The notes under the pieces were generated by a model that ran no database searches, had not been told where the DNA came from, and saw nothing but the letters and a program-made list of their open reading frames with translations. A stretch of 64,000 bases of DNA from Amphibacillus jilinensis Y1 (lineage in GTDB: Bacteria > Bacillota > Bacilli > Bacillales > Amphibacillaceae). This document shows positions 28,327 to 38,832 of this stretch, piece by piece. Every line of letters begins with the position of its first letter. Position 1 is the first letter of the stretch. The position numbers and the translations under genes were made by a program. The stretch covers positions 101,405 to 165,404 of the forward strand of contig NZ_JH976437.1 of NCBI RefSeq assembly GCF_000306965.1. The letters are read 5' to 3'.

Positions 28327-29045
28327 AAAGCATTAATATGTTCAATAGTGTTTAATTGTTGTTCTTCTCTAGAGATTGTCGCTTTACCATCACCATTTTG
28401 TTCACCATAATGACCAAAATAAGCATGATTGCCCCCTTCTATTACTATTTCAATAGAAGATTCGCTAGGTAAATACGCCCTATTCTCAACTAATTTGTCT
28501 TGATTTAATACTTTATCTTCTGAGCCCCACAAAGTAAGGGTCGAAATATCTAAATTCGAAAGGTCGGTAGCTGAATAAGCACCTAGTAAAACTAAGCCGT
28601 TAATCTGGTCATAATAAGAGGCTGTGAAATTGGCAGCCATTGCACCACCTAGAGAGTGCCCTATGATATACCATACCTCGATTTCATGGTTATTGTTAAT
28701 AATATCCTCAGCAGCATTAGGATTTAGTACAGCAAGGTTAAATGGCATCGATACCAAAAAGCTTTCATATCCTTGTTCAGCCAACTTCTGCATGAGTAAA
28801 CCGTATGATTCTGTCTCTACTTTACCACCGGGATAAAAGATTAGCCCTGTTTTAGTAGGGCTATCAACCGGAGTAAATCTATAGCCTTCTGGAATGGTTT
28901 CAACATCTACTTCTTCTGTTGGTTGAAAAGCCACATTGGTTACATCCATCGGCTCATAGCTATCATTTAGATACCAAATGACGACGGTGATCAACACTAA
29001 AAAGATGACTAAACTGATCAAAACAATTTTTTTCTTTATACCCAT
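28305..29045 (-). CDS. Membrane-anchored alpha/beta hydrolase
   Basis: 246-residue protein with one N-terminal membrane helix (about 5-25) and an external alpha/beta-hydrolase domain. Catalytic residues appear intact: nucleophile in IIGHSLGGAMAANF (about 129), acid in LWGSEDKVLN, histidine in GGNHAYFGHYG. FYPGGKV provides the oxyanion region. The fold matches the dienelactone-hydrolase-like group; the substrate is unknown. AAGGAAGG precedes the ATG. The C terminus AFITDNRP and the stop codon are encoded by intergenic repeat D, so the original end was probably replaced. Confidence 0.85.
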   Translation of the reverse strand: MGIKKKIVLISLVIFLVLITVVIWYLNDSYEPMDVTNVAFQPTEEVDVETIPEGYRFTPVDSPTKTGLIFYPGGKVETESYGLLMQKLAEQGYESFLVSMPFNLAVLNPNAAEDIINNNHEIEVWYIIGHSLGGAMAANFTASYYDQINGLVLLGAYSATDLSNLDISTLTLWGSEDKVLNQDKLVENRAYLPSESSIEIVIEGGNHAYFGHYGEQNGDGKATISREEQQLNTIEHINAFITDNRP

Positions 29046-29123
29046 ATAAACGCCTTCCTTATTCCAAATATGTTAGTAACTCATTTAGTCTCTGGGCCAA
29101 GCTCAAACAAAACACCATAGAAA

Positions 29124-29152
29124 AGGTAGATAGCTTTGACAACTATCTACCT
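29124..29152 (-). terminator. Terminator after yajC
   Basis: AGGTAGATAG and CTATCTACCT form a perfect 10-bp stem with a 9-nt loop, followed on the minus strand by TTTTC. It lies 9 nt after the yajC stop and ends the queA-tgt-yajC transcript. Confidence 0.85.
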
Positions 29153-29161
29153 GAACCTTTC

Positions 29162-29428
29162 TTATTCTTGTGCAATTACTTGTTTTACAGCTGAGCGATC
29201 GTATGTAAGCTTTTGACCACCATCCACTTCAATAACAAGAGTGCTTTCATCTAACGAATGAACAGTACCATGCATACCACCAATCGTGACAACTTGATCA
29301 CCTTTTTTCAAATCAGACTGCATTTGATTAACTTGTTTCTGACGCTTTTGCTGTGGACGAATTAAAAAGAAATAAAAAACAAACGCCATTAAAAGAAACG
29401 GTGCCATTAAACTAATCATTTCTCCCAT
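29162..29428 (-). CDS. yajC: Preprotein translocase subunit YajC
   Basis: 88-residue single-helix membrane protein that associates with SecDF in other bacteria. The family core FYFFLIRPQQKRQKQVNQM follows the helix, then KKGDQVVTIGGMHGTV, both diagnostic. GGAGG is 11 nt before the ATG. It lies 21 nt after tgt, the usual Bacillaceae arrangement. Confidence 0.95.
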   Translation of the reverse strand: MGEMISLMAPFLLMAFVFYFFLIRPQQKRQKQVNQMQSDLKKGDQVVTIGGMHGTVHSLDESTLVIEVDGGQKLTYDRSAVKQVIAQE

Positions 29429-29449
29429 ATTTGAGTCATCCTCCTTTCA

Positions 29450-30604
<1,155 letters not shown>

Positions 30605-30615
30605 TTACTCTTATA

Positions 30616-31644
30616 TTATAAAATTAACATCGCGTCGCCAAAGCTAAAAAAGCGATAGCGATGCTCAATAGCAGCATGATAAGCTTCCATGATGAAATCA
30701 CGCCCAGCTAAAGCACTTACGAGCATAACAAGGGTTGACTTCGGTAGATGAAAATTGGTAATGAGTCCATCAATTACTTTAAAGCGATAAGGGGGATAAA
30801 TGAATATAGAGCTCCATCCGCTTGTCGGAATAAGTTGTCCATTATGATTCGAGGCAATCGTTTCTAAAGTACGCGTCGAAGTGGTACCTACAGATATAAT
30901 ACGCCCTCCCTTTTCTTTAACTGCATTGATTTTGTTTGCTTCCTGTTCACTAAGGTGGTAAAATTCTGCATGCATTTGATGATCCTCTACCCGCTCGACA
31001 CTGACGGGACGAAATGTGCCAAGCCCCACATGTAATGTTACAAAAGCAATTTCAATACCCTTTTGCTTTACTTTGTTTAATAGCTCTTCTGTAAAATGTA
31101 ATCCTGCTGTTGGTGCCGCTGCTGATCCCTCTTGACGTGCATAGACCGTTTGATAACGATCTTGATCACTTAATTGTTCTTTAATATAAGGGGGGAGAGG
31201 CATTTCACCAAGTTCATTTAAGATTTCCAGAAAAATACCTTGATAAGTGAATTCTACAATTCGACCACCTTGGTTTAGCACCTCTTTACAGGTTGCTGTT
31301 AATAGACCCTCTCCAAAGCTGATTACAGTACCTTCTTTAACTTTTTTCGCTGGTTTAACAAGTACTTCCCAGCAATCGCCTTCCCTTTGGTGAAGTAATA
31401 ACAATTCAATTTTAGCACCGGTATCTGTCTTTGTTCCATATAGCCTTGCTGGTAAAACTTTCGTATCGTTTAACACCAAACAATCACCAGGTTTTAAATA
31501 CTCAATCACATGATGAAAGTGCGTATGTTCAAGCGATTGATTTTCTTTATTGAGCACCAGTAACTTTGATGCTGTTCGATCCTTTAATGGTTTCTGTGCA
31601 ATTAATTGCTCTGGTAATGAAAAATCAAAATCTTCTATTTCCAT
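30616..31644 (-). CDS. queA: S-adenosylmethionine:tRNA ribosyltransferase-isomerase
   Basis: Transfers and isomerises the ribose of S-adenosylmethionine onto preQ1-tRNA to make epoxyqueuosine. Conserved segments: [13 protein letters not shown] at the start, [23 protein letters not shown] and [10 protein letters not shown], ending with [10 protein letters not shown]. The 342-residue length is standard. AGGAGA precedes the ATG. It is separated from ruvB by a 178-nt gap that is almost entirely an intergenic repeat, whereas in B. subtilis the genes are close together. Confidence 0.97.
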   Translation of the reverse strand: MEIEDFDFSLPEQLIAQKPLKDRTASKLLVLNKENQSLEHTHFHHVIEYLKPGDCLVLNDTKVLPARLYGTKTDTGAKIELLLLHQREGDCWEVLVKPAKKVKEGTVISFGEGLLTATCKEVLNQGGRIVEFTYQGIFLEILNELGEMPLPPYIKEQLSDQDRYQTVYARQEGSAAAPTAGLHFTEELLNKVKQKGIEIAFVTLHVGLGTFRPVSVERVEDHQMHAEFYHLSEQEANKINAVKEKGGRIISVGTTSTRTLETIASNHNGQLIPTSGWSSIFIYPPYRFKVIDGLITNFHLPKSTLVMLVSALAGRDFIMEAYHAAIEHRYRFFSFGDAMLIL

Positions 31645-31671
31645 AATGATCTCCTATTCGTTTATGTGCAG

Positions 31672-31808
31672 TAAATCCGTAAAACAACCGATTCGAAATA
31701 GAGCGTAAATCTAATTTATTTTGGCGGGTGTTAACGGACGCTAATGTCCTGATTCACTCAGTTAACAACAGTGGAGGGAAGAACACCCCCACTGATTGAA
31801 GGTTCGTT
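31672..31808 (-). repeat. Dispersed intergenic repeat, copy E (inverted orientation)
   Basis: The only clear copy in the opposite orientation. Read on the minus strand it begins AACGAACCTTCAATCAGTGGGG, includes GAATCAGGACATTAGCGTCC and ends GGTTGTTTTACGG, with about 10 nt lost from the right-end hairpin. It fills the ruvB-queA gap, inside what is normally one operon. Confidence 0.85.
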
Positions 31809-31822
31809 TTATAGCATTAACG

Positions 31823-32827
31823 TCAGTCTGAATTTAATAATGGTCGATTGAAATGCTCATATGCTTTAGGTGTTGCCAATCTTCCACGCGGTGTGCGTTG
31901 AATAAATCCCTTTTGCAATAAAAAGGGCTCATAAACATCTTCTATTGTTTGAGACTCTTCTCCTACAGTGGCAGCAAGTGTATCCAAACCAACCGGTCCA
32001 CCTTGGAATGCATCAATAATAGCCAGCAATAGCTTATGATCAATATGATCTAAACCCGTCGTATCCACTTGTAGCATTTCTAAAGCATGTTGGGTTGTCT
32101 CTAAGCTAATAGTCTCTTCACCTTTAACTTGGGAGATATCTCGAACCCGCTTGAGCAGTCGATTAGCAATCCGTGGCGTCCCTCTTGACCGGCGAGCGAT
32201 CTCTAACGCTGGCTCTTTAGCAATTTTAACATCAAAGACAGTAGATGTACGTTCAACAATTTCCCTTAAATCCTCTACTTCATAGTATTCTAAACGCGTT
32301 AACACACCAAAACGATCTCTTAACGGCGCAGACAATAAACCAGCTCTAGTCGTAGCGCCAACTAAAGTAAACGGTGGTAAATCAAGCCTTACAGAGCGAG
32401 CAGTAGATCCTGTACCTATGACAATATCCAAACAAAAATCTTCCATTGCTGGATAAAGAATCTCTTCAACAGCGCGGGGCAAGCGATGAATTTCATCAAT
32501 GAATAAAACATCGCCTGCCTCTAATCCAGATAAAATCGCAGCTAAATCACCTGCCCGTTCTATGGCTGGACCTGAGGTCATACGAAATGCCACTTCCATT
32601 TCATTTGAAATGATAGAGGCCATTGTTGTCTTTCCCAGCCCTGGCGGACCATACAATAAAACATGATCTAAAGGTTCATTTCTTAATTTTGCCGCTTTAA
32701 TAAAAATAGCCAAATTTTCTTTTGCTGTCGTTTGACCAATATACTGGTTCAACGATTGTGGCCGAAGACTTAATTCAATCTCTTCTTCTTTATCAAGTTG
32801 TTCTCCAGTAATCATACGCTCTTCCAC
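31823..32827 (-). CDS. ruvB: Holliday junction branch migration helicase RuvB
   Basis: AAA+ motor that drives branch migration with RuvA. Motifs: [12 protein letters not shown] at the start, Walker [13 protein letters not shown] (about 60), Walker [10 protein letters not shown], sensor GATTRAG, and a C-terminal winged helix with [20 protein letters not shown] start behind GGAGGGGG. 334 residues, normal. It lies 19 nt after ruvA. Confidence 0.98.
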   Translation of the reverse strand: MEERMITGEQLDKEEEIELSLRPQSLNQYIGQTTAKENLAIFIKAAKLRNEPLDHVLLYGPPGLGKTTMASIISNEMEVAFRMTSGPAIERAGDLAAILSGLEAGDVLFIDEIHRLPRAVEEILYPAMEDFCLDIVIGTGSTARSVRLDLPPFTLVGATTRAGLLSAPLRDRFGVLTRLEYYEVEDLREIVERTSTVFDVKIAKEPALEIARRSRGTPRIANRLLKRVRDISQVKGEETISLETTQHALEMLQVDTTGLDHIDHKLLLAIIDAFQGGPVGLDTLAATVGEESQTIEDVYEPFLLQKGFIQRTPRGRLATPKAYEHFNRPLLNSD

Positions 32828-32846
32828 GTATATCCCCCTCCCCCAT

Positions 32847-33452
32847 TTATTGCATCATTAGCGCTAAAGCTTTACGTATTAGTGCATCCGTATTCGAGAG
32901 CTTAGCCTGTTTCAATTGTGGCATCACAGCTTTAATTTCTCGTTCTTTATAACCTAAAGCTTTTAAAGCTTCTACAGCCTCATTGACACTCTCACTATCA
33001 AATTTAACGACGGCTTCATTTTCTTGCTGCGTATCTTCAGTTTGTTGGATCACAAAAGGCAATTTACCTTTTAAATCCAAAATCATTTGTCGCGCTGTTT
33101 TTTTCCCTACTCCTGGAAATTGGGTTAAAAACTTTTCATCTTCTTCTTCAATTGCCAGAACAAACTGTTCTACTGAGGCATTTCCTACAATAGATAATGC
33201 CCCTTTAGGACCAATCCCAGACACATTTAATATTTGTGAAAACAATTGTTTCTCGTCAGTATTTCGAAAGCCGTATAGTATTTGCGCATCTTCTCTAACA
33301 TGATGATAAGTATGTATCTTAATTTTTTGGCTCATATATTCTTGGAAATGAAATGGATTAGCACAAAAAATTTCGTAGCCCACACCATTGACATCAACAA
33401 TCGCTGCCAATTCTGTCATTTCCACTAATGTTCCATGTATGTATGCTATCAT
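32847..33452 (-). CDS. ruvA: Holliday junction DNA-binding protein RuvA
   Basis: Binds four-way junctions and loads RuvB. The N-terminal OB domain begins [12 protein letters not shown]; tandem helix-hairpin-helix motifs include [14 protein letters not shown] and [20 protein letters not shown]; a flexible acidic linker leads to the C-terminal RuvB-binding domain. The ATG at 33452 with GAGGAG upstream gives 201 residues, equal to B. subtilis RuvA; the frame opens six codons earlier without a good site. Confidence 0.97.
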   Translation of the reverse strand: MIAYIHGTLVEMTELAAIVDVNGVGYEIFCANPFHFQEYMSQKIKIHTYHHVREDAQILYGFRNTDEKQLFSQILNVSGIGPKGALSIVGNASVEQFVLAIEEEDEKFLTQFPGVGKKTARQMILDLKGKLPFVIQQTEDTQQENEAVVKFDSESVNEAVEALKALGYKEREIKAVMPQLKQAKLSNTDALIRKALALMMQ

Positions 33453-33569
33453 TATATTATCGCTCCTCAACCTCTCACTATACTTTCATAATTGCTATTT
33501 TACCACACAATCGTATGTTCGCCTAGTTTAGCCCATTAATCATTAGATTCTAGAAGAGGGAGGAAATCG

Positions 33570-33605
33570 ACAAGGAGAGTCTGTTATTATCCAGACTCTC
33601 CTTGT
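33570..33605 (-). terminator. Hairpin over the bofC stop codon
   Basis: ACAAGGAGAGTCTG and CAGACTCTCCTTGT make a perfect 14-bp stem with an 8-nt loop. On the minus strand the left arm encodes the last residues of BofC and the stop codon lies in the loop. There is no strong U run after it. Confidence 0.7.
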
Positions 33606-34159
33606 ACTTGTTCGCTAGGAATATGGTTGCGAAAAACTTCGATTGTATCTTGATATATTTGTTTAGAATCAATTTTAATACCTTTTCTCAATTTCTCCTG
33701 TTTGTCTTTTGGTAACGCCTCAAGGTCCAAGTCATATACTTGTTGAATCACTTGCTCATATTGAGGTTCACCTTCAAAGATGGTTAACTGTTGCTCAGAT
33801 AAACCGAAATAGCCTACTTCTTTTAAGTATGGGGAAATGTCATCCAAGTATTCTCTAAATATCATTTGCCCCATTTTTTGGTCAATAAGTTGATAAGGTT
33901 CATAAGTATACCAAAAATCTTCCATCGACGTAATCGTTTCCTCAAATACTTCTGAATCCATTCTACCGTCCAAATATTGTCTTTGCAAAACAATTTCTAT
34001 GGTTGCTAAATCATCAGGGTGCTTTGACTGTTGTTCTGTTCGGGACACTTCAACGAGCTCATCTTCTTCTATCTCTGGTTGATCGTTATTCAGATAGCCA
34101 TTATAAAAGAATATCATGACGATCAATAACAAGTTAATCCCTATTAAATATTTCAACAT
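33587..34159 (-). CDS. bofC: Bypass-of-forespore protein BofC
   Basis: Secreted forespore protein that in B. subtilis restrains SpoIVB signalling, which triggers SpoIVFB-dependent pro-sigma-K processing. One N-terminal hydrophobic segment (about 4-20) is followed by the BofC domain with IVLQRQYLDGRMDSE, VEDFWYTYE-like TSMEDFWYTYEPY, and YFGLSEQQLTIFEGEP. About 190 residues from the ATG at 34159 (GAGG 5 nt upstream). The position beside ruvA matches B. subtilis. Its targets SpoIVFA/FB are encoded at 50 kb in this window. Confidence 0.92.
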   Translation of the reverse strand: MLKYLIGINLLLIVMIFFYNGYLNNDQPEIEEDELVEVSRTEQQSKHPDDLATIEIVLQRQYLDGRMDSEVFEETITSMEDFWYTYEPYQLIDQKMGQMIFREYLDDISPYLKEVGYFGLSEQQLTIFEGEPQYEQVIQQVYDLDLEALPKDKQEKLRKGIKIDSKQIYQDTIEVFRNHIPSEQVQGESG

Positions 34160-34280
34160 TTTCACCTCTTAAAATCATTTATATAACATAGCATAGACAA
34201 TTATTTTTTTTTTACACATATGAAATCCCCCCTTTGCAACCATAGATTTTTTGAAATTTCAATTTAGAAGCAAAAAAATA

Positions 34281-34301
34281 ACCGACTAGTGGTTAGTCGG
34301 T
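34281..34301 (-). terminator. Terminator over the stop codon of the 110-aa gene
   Basis: ACCGACTA and TTAGTCGGT pair around a 4-nt loop, followed on the minus strand by TATTTTTTTG. The stop codon of the upstream gene lies inside the stem. Confidence 0.85.
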
Positions 34302-34625
34302 ATAAACAACAAAATCATATTCATTTGGATCAACTTTTCTTACTTTTAATATCTCAGCCGGAGAGAGCACAAGCGACTCTCCATTGTAATAGCTAATATG
34401 ATCTAGTGTATCTTCATGATGCATAGCAATTAAGTAATCACCATTTTCTTGTCTTTTCACCTGATTAAAATGGAATTCTCTAATTGTCTTTTGATCTTGC
34501 TTCTGATATACAACAAAATAATCAAATTGATCAGCGGTAAATTGCTTTAAACATGCTTTTGCTTTCTCTCTATCTTGATCAGAAAAACAGGCAAATTCTT
34601 GTTCACCATCACTTGTTTCACACAT
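34293..34625 (-). CDS. Hypothetical protein, 110 aa
   Basis: Not recognised. The ATG at 34625 follows GAGGTG at 9 nt and gives 110 residues starting MCETSDGEQEFACFS; an upstream TTG in frame is less likely. The protein is soluble, acidic and rich in aromatic residues, with FDYFVVYQKQ and ISYYNGESLVLSPAEIL. The terminator at its end and its ribosome site indicate a real gene. It lies between yebC and bofC, close behind yebC, and could be cotranscribed with it. Confidence 0.7.
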   Translation of the reverse strand: MCETSDGEQEFACFSDQDREKAKACLKQFTADQFDYFVVYQKQDQKTIREFHFNQVKRQENGDYLIAMHHEDTLDHISYYNGESLVLSPAEILKVRKVDPNEYDFVVYTD

Positions 34626-34661
34626 TGTGAATACACACCTCAATATAACCTTTTTAATATT

Positions 34662-35393
34662 TTATTCCGTTAAATCTGCATTGTGATAAACCTCTTGCAC
34701 ATCTTCTAGTTCTTCAAGATGGTCAATTAATTTCTCCATTTTACTACGCTCACCCTCTGACAAGCTTGAATAGGTTGATGGAATCAACGTGACTTCAGCT
34801 GTTTCTAGGTTATAGCCTTCTTCGTATAAAGCAGATTTCACATCACTAAATTGATCGGGTTCGGTAAATATTTCATAAGTATCTTCAGTCGTTTCCATTT
34901 CTTCTGCTCCAGCTTCTATCACAGCTAACATAATGGTATCCTCATCAGCCTCTGTTGTCGACCGATCAATCACAAGATAACCGCGTCTATTAAACATAAA
35001 CGATACACAACCGTTTTCACCTAAATTACCACCATTTTTAGAAAAGGCATGTCGAACATCTGAGGCTGAACGATTCTTATTGTCTGTTAAGATTTCAACC
35101 ATTATAGCTGCCCCACCTGGACCATATCCCTCATAAACGACTTCTTCATAGCTCGCTCCATCTAATGAACCAGTAGCTTTTTTGATTGCACGATCAATAT
35201 TGTCATTTGGCATGTTGCTTGCTTTTGCTTTATCAATAGCTAATCGTAGCGTAGGATTCATTTCTGGATCTGGTCCACCTTCTTTAGCTGCAATATAAAT
35301 ATCTTTGGCAGCTTTCATAAAAATTTTTCCCCGCTTTGCATCTTGGGCATTTTTACGTCTTTGAATGTTCTTCCATTTAGAATGTCCAGCCAT
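34662..35393 (-). CDS. yebC: YebC/PmpR family protein
   Basis: Member of the YebC/TACO1 family (YrbC in B. subtilis). It begins [23 protein letters not shown], quoted here by its core [12 protein letters not shown], with [19 protein letters not shown] and [15 protein letters not shown]. 243 residues. Family members have been described as transcription regulators and more recently as translation factors that help ribosomes at difficult sequences; which applies is not shown here. AAAGGAG precedes the ATG. The neighbourhood is as in B. subtilis. Confidence 0.95.
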   Translation of the reverse strand: MAGHSKWKNIQRRKNAQDAKRGKIFMKAAKDIYIAAKEGGPDPEMNPTLRLAIDKAKASNMPNDNIDRAIKKATGSLDGASYEEVVYEGYGPGGAAIMVEILTDNKNRSASDVRHAFSKNGGNLGENGCVSFMFNRRGYLVIDRSTTEADEDTIMLAVIEAGAEEMETTEDTYEIFTEPDQFSDVKSALYEEGYNLETAEVTLIPSTYSSLSEGERSKMEKLIDHLEELEDVQEVYHNADLTE

Positions 35394-35523
35394 CTACTAT
35401 GACTCCTTTCTCAAATAAAACTTATCATTTCCGTTTTATATGATAGCATAGGCAAGGCTGTTAAATAAAGTCATTCTTATCATTGTCACAATCATTTAAA
35501 TAGATAGACTTTTATCTGCTATG

Positions 35524-36267
35524 TCAAACATTTTTGGCAGGCACCTTAATCCCTTCACGCTTATGAGCAGATCGTTTGTGCATCGCTTCAATAATTTCTT
35601 TATCTTTAATAGGAATTGATTCCCCTTTTAAAAATTGATCAATCAGCTCATAAGTTGTACCCATTTCATTTTCATCAGTTTGTCCTTCCCATAAGCCGGC
35701 ACTAGGCTTTTTCGTAATAACCTGTTCTGGAACACCTAAATACTTAGCCATTTCCCTTACTTCACCTTTCGTTAAGTGAATAATAGGCGCGAGATCAATC
35801 CCTCCATCACCATATTTTGTGAAATAACCCGTGTACCACTCTGCCGCATTATCAGTACCAACAACTAAATAATTATGATTCGTAGCAACCGTATATAAGG
35901 TGCTCATTCGTAAACGCGCACGTAAATTTGCATCTGCTAGCTTATCTTGCTCCTTATAATGAATGCCTTGTTGATCAAGTTCATTCGTAATTTTATTAAA
36001 TAACGTATTATGCGCTTCGGTTAAATCAATGGTAATATGCTCAATATCAGCTTCTTCTGCTACTTCATTTGCATATTTTAAATCATCAGGGTTACTTTTA
36101 CACGGCATCATAACACCTAGGGAATCCTCAGGCATTGCCTTTTTTATTAGGTTAGCAACAACTGCTGAATCAATGCCACCACTAATCCCGACTAACAACC
36201 CTTTAGCGTTTGCCTCCTTCACTTGATCTTGTAACCACTTAACCAACTTGCCAACTTGTTCTTCCAC
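35524..36267 (-). CDS. nadE: NH3-dependent NAD synthetase
   Basis: Last step of NAD synthesis: amidation of nicotinate adenine dinucleotide using ammonia. The PP-loop GLLVGISGGIDSAVVANLI at about residue 24, GTDNAAEWYTGYFTKYGDGG and KKPSAGLWEGQTDE are diagnostic. 247 residues without a glutaminase domain, so ammonia-dependent. GTG start behind AAGGGGA. It lies near nadA-nadC-nadB, on the other side of safA, extending the NAD cluster. Confidence 0.95.
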   Translation of the reverse strand: MEEQVGKLVKWLQDQVKEANAKGLLVGISGGIDSAVVANLIKKAMPEDSLGVMMPCKSNPDDLKYANEVAEEADIEHITIDLTEAHNTLFNKITNELDQQGIHYKEQDKLADANLRARLRMSTLYTVATNHNYLVVGTDNAAEWYTGYFTKYGDGGIDLAPIIHLTKGEVREMAKYLGVPEQVITKKPSAGLWEGQTDENEMGTTYELIDQFLKGESIPIKDKEIIEAMHKRSAHKREGIKVPAKNV

Positions 36268-36572
36268 CTTACATATCCCCTTCCGGTTTTTAAAGTTTGT
36301 TTTCTCTTTTTATTATTACTTAATATGGGTAAAGATGCAATTATTTAAAGCATAAAAACATAAACATTTATATCAATATAAGATGAATAATTAGATAAAA
36401 GACCATGAAAAAACGTTAATGCCTTTCATTTGAGCTCACTTTTAAAAAATAAAATGCCCTCAGCCAAGTGTATCTATTTGCTGAGGGCATTTTATGCTGA
36501 ACAAAATCGTCACTTCGTGCATCCAACTACTTGTTAAGATTGGCTGAATAACGATTCATATTCTTTTATTAT
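36268..36572. other. Intergenic region between nadE and safA
   Basis: About 305 nt, very AT-rich. It holds the safA terminator (36451-36493) and presumably the nadE promoter. No gene, repeat copy or riboswitch was recognised. Confidence 0.6.
36451..36493 (-). terminator. Terminator after safA
   Basis: AAAATGCCCTCAGC and GCTGAGGGCATTTT form a perfect 14-bp stem around a 15-nt loop, with T-rich sequence after it on the minus strand. It lies about 80 nt after the safA stop. Confidence 0.9.
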
Positions 36573-37577
36573 TTATTCTTCATCTTCTTCACGCATTGGC
36601 TGAAAGGGTTGTTGATATTGCCCCCATCCCGTCCATTGTGGATCGTAGCTATATGGCATCATAGGTGACATACCATACATCGCATTAGGGTCCATGTATC
36701 CATATTGATTGTCCTGTAAAGGCATAGCTTGTTGCATATAAGGATCCATTTGATTCGGCTGCATATACATAGGTTGTTGCGTATGCATAGGTGACTGGAG
36801 ATTTTGATCTCCACTATCATAATCATCATACATAGCCATACCTTCAGTTACATTAGGGTCCCCACTTCCAAGATCTCCCCACTGTCCTTGCTGTTGATAG
36901 TTAGCTGTTGGCATGTAATATGGCTGAGCCATCTGTAGCATTGATGGATCTTGATATTGATAACACGCATCAGGAGCAGGCTGACAATCCTTACTTGGAT
37001 GTATATGGGAATGTGTCTGCATCGGCATACAAGGCACCCATACATAGCAACACGGCATCATTGGCCATCCCTTCATATCATGTGTATGCATCGGCTTCTT
37101 CACCTCTTCTTTTTTCATTTCTTTAGGTTTTTCATCTTTTTTGGGCTGATGATAATGATGGATCGATTGATTTTGCATAATGGTGTCATTATCTTCAATC
37201 CCGACATCTATATTATAGTGATTAGAATAAATATTAGGTAGCTTTGGCATTTGAATGGACATTGGCGGTAGCTTCGGTAACGGTGTTTGTTTTTTAGGCA
37301 TCTTCTTTTCTACTTCTTTTTTAGGCACTTGGTCGTCCTCTTTAATAACTGGCTGCGCCTTTTGTGGAACCGATTTAAAAGGTTCCATAACTTTTTCCTT
37401 TGCATCTTGATGTGTGACGTGTTTCGTTACACTAGGAACCTTTATTTTCATACCTGGCATAATCATATCAGGATTAGCTAATTGATTATTAAGTGCTTTA
37501 AGTTCTTGGAAATCGACGTTATATTTTTTCGATAAGTTCCATAACGTATCACCTTTTTGTACAGTATGAATCTTCAC
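36573..37577 (-). CDS. safA: LysM spore coat morphogenetic protein SafA-like
   Basis: 334-residue protein with one N-terminal LysM domain (residues 2-48: VQKGDTLWNLSKKYNVD and NPDMIMPGMKIKVP), which binds peptidoglycan. A Lys/Pro-rich linker follows, then a low-complexity C-terminal half rich in Met, Gln, Tyr and Pro with repeated MYMQPNQ/YMDPN-like units. This layout is that of SafA, which organises the inner spore coat. GTG start with GAGGAG upstream. As in B. subtilis it is next to nadA. The repetitive tail is the fast-evolving part. Confidence 0.88.
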   Translation of the reverse strand: MKIHTVQKGDTLWNLSKKYNVDFQELKALNNQLANPDMIMPGMKIKVPSVTKHVTHQDAKEKVMEPFKSVPQKAQPVIKEDDQVPKKEVEKKMPKKQTPLPKLPPMSIQMPKLPNIYSNHYNIDVGIEDNDTIMQNQSIHHYHQPKKDEKPKEMKKEEVKKPMHTHDMKGWPMMPCCYVWVPCMPMQTHSHIHPSKDCQPAPDACYQYQDPSMLQMAQPYYMPTANYQQQGQWGDLGSGDPNVTEGMAMYDDYDSGDQNLQSPMHTQQPMYMQPNQMDPYMQQAMPLQDNQYGYMDPNAMYGMSPMMPYSYDPQWTGWGQYQQPFQPMREEDEE

Positions 37578-37665
37578 GCGTTAATCTCCTCTCTGATGTC
37601 TTTTTACTGGGCAAACAACAGGCTTATTCCCTAACAACATATGCAACTGTATCTAAAAGTTGAAT

Positions 37666-37702
37666 AAAAAAACAAACCTTTACACACAAAGGTTTGTTTT
37701 TT
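37666..37702 (-). terminator. Terminator after nadA
   Basis: AAAAACAAACCTTT and AAAGGTTTGTTTTT are exact complements around ACACAC, followed by T on the minus strand. It begins a few nucleotides after the nadA stop and ends the nadB-nadC-nadA operon. Confidence 0.92.
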
Positions 37703-37705
37703 TAG

Positions 37706-38818
37706 CTACGAAAGGATTAGCATTCTATCTAAAGCCCGTTTCGCCCACATCGTTGTTTCTGGATCGACTGAGATCTGGTGGTATGAACGATTTTCACTGA
37801 TCGCATGTAATGATGCTAGTAAATGAGGCAAGTCAATGCGATTCATCGTAAGACAAGGACACATATATGGGTTTAATGAGATAATATTCTTGTCTGGATG
37901 TTGTTTTTGTAGTCGTTTTACCAAATTCATTTCTGTTCCAATTGCCCAACTAGTACCTGATTTAGCCTTTTCTATCATCTCTATAATGTATTTAGTTGAG
38001 CCAACATAATCAGCACGTTGGGCAACTTCAAAGCGGCACTCAGGATGAACAATTATAAAACGATTGGGCTCCTCTGCTCTAATACTTTCCACATTCTCTA
38101 CTGTGAAATTTTCGTGCACAGAACAAAAACCTTTCCATAGGATCACTTTAATATGCTGATAATCCCCTTGATATTCCAATTGGTTTTTTTGTTGATTCCA
38201 TACCGCCATATCCGAAAGCGGTACACCCAAATCATAAGCCGTATTACGGCCTAAATGCTGATCTGGCAAAAACAGCAATCGTTGCTTTTGCTGTAGCGCC
38301 CAAGAGACTACTTTTTTAGCGTTTGATGACGTAACGGTTGCTCCACCATGTTTACCCACAAACCCTTTAATCGCTGCGGTAGAATTCACATAGGTAAGCG
38401 GCATCACAGTGTCACCAAATAATTTCCCCAACGACAACCAGCATGTATTTGTTTGCTCAAGTGTTGCCATGTCAGCCATTGAGCAACCTGCACGCATATC
38501 TGGTAAGATCACTTTTTGATGCTCTGTTGTTAACATATCGGCTGTCTCAGCCATGAAATGAACCCCACAGAAAACAATAAATGAGGCGACGGTATTTTGA
38601 GCTGATAATTGTGCAAGTTGCAGTGAATCACCACTGATATCTGCGAATTGAATGACTTCATCCTTCTGATAATGGTGTCCAGGGATAAATAAGCGCTCAC
38701 CTAATTGCTCTTTTATACGGAAAACTTCATTCTCTAACTCTTGTTTTGACAAAGCGTAATAGGACTTCATTAATGCTGTGTTATGCTCTTTTTCCTTTAA
38801 ATATGTTAGCATATTCAT
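37706..38818 (-). CDS. nadA: Quinolinate synthase
   Basis: Condenses iminoaspartate with dihydroxyacetone phosphate to quinolinate; an oxygen-sensitive 4Fe-4S enzyme. The 370-residue length matches the longer Bacillus type. Cysteines in [19 protein letters not shown] and YMCPCLTMN are in the positions of the cluster ligands; [14 protein letters not shown] and [12 protein letters not shown] are family motifs. GGAGG precedes the ATG. It lies 14 nt after nadC. The sulfur for its cluster may come from the nearby NifS-like desulfurase. Confidence 0.96.
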   Translation of the reverse strand: MNMLTYLKEKEHNTALMKSYYALSKQELENEVFRIKEQLGERLFIPGHHYQKDEVIQFADISGDSLQLAQLSAQNTVASFIVFCGVHFMAETADMLTTEHQKVILPDMRAGCSMADMATLEQTNTCWLSLGKLFGDTVMPLTYVNSTAAIKGFVGKHGGATVTSSNAKKVVSWALQQKQRLLFLPDQHLGRNTAYDLGVPLSDMAVWNQQKNQLEYQGDYQHIKVILWKGFCSVHENFTVENVESIRAEEPNRFIIVHPECRFEVAQRADYVGSTKYIIEMIEKAKSGTSWAIGTEMNLVKRLQKQHPDKNIISLNPYMCPCLTMNRIDLPHLLASLHAISENRSYHQISVDPETTMWAKRALDRMLILS

Positions 38819-38832
38819 CTTCTCTACCTCCT

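Noticed and set aside
36848-37481. Several open frames opposite or out of phase with safA
   Set aside because: They are shadows of the low-complexity, Met/Gln/Tyr-rich safA tail and have no ribosome sites.
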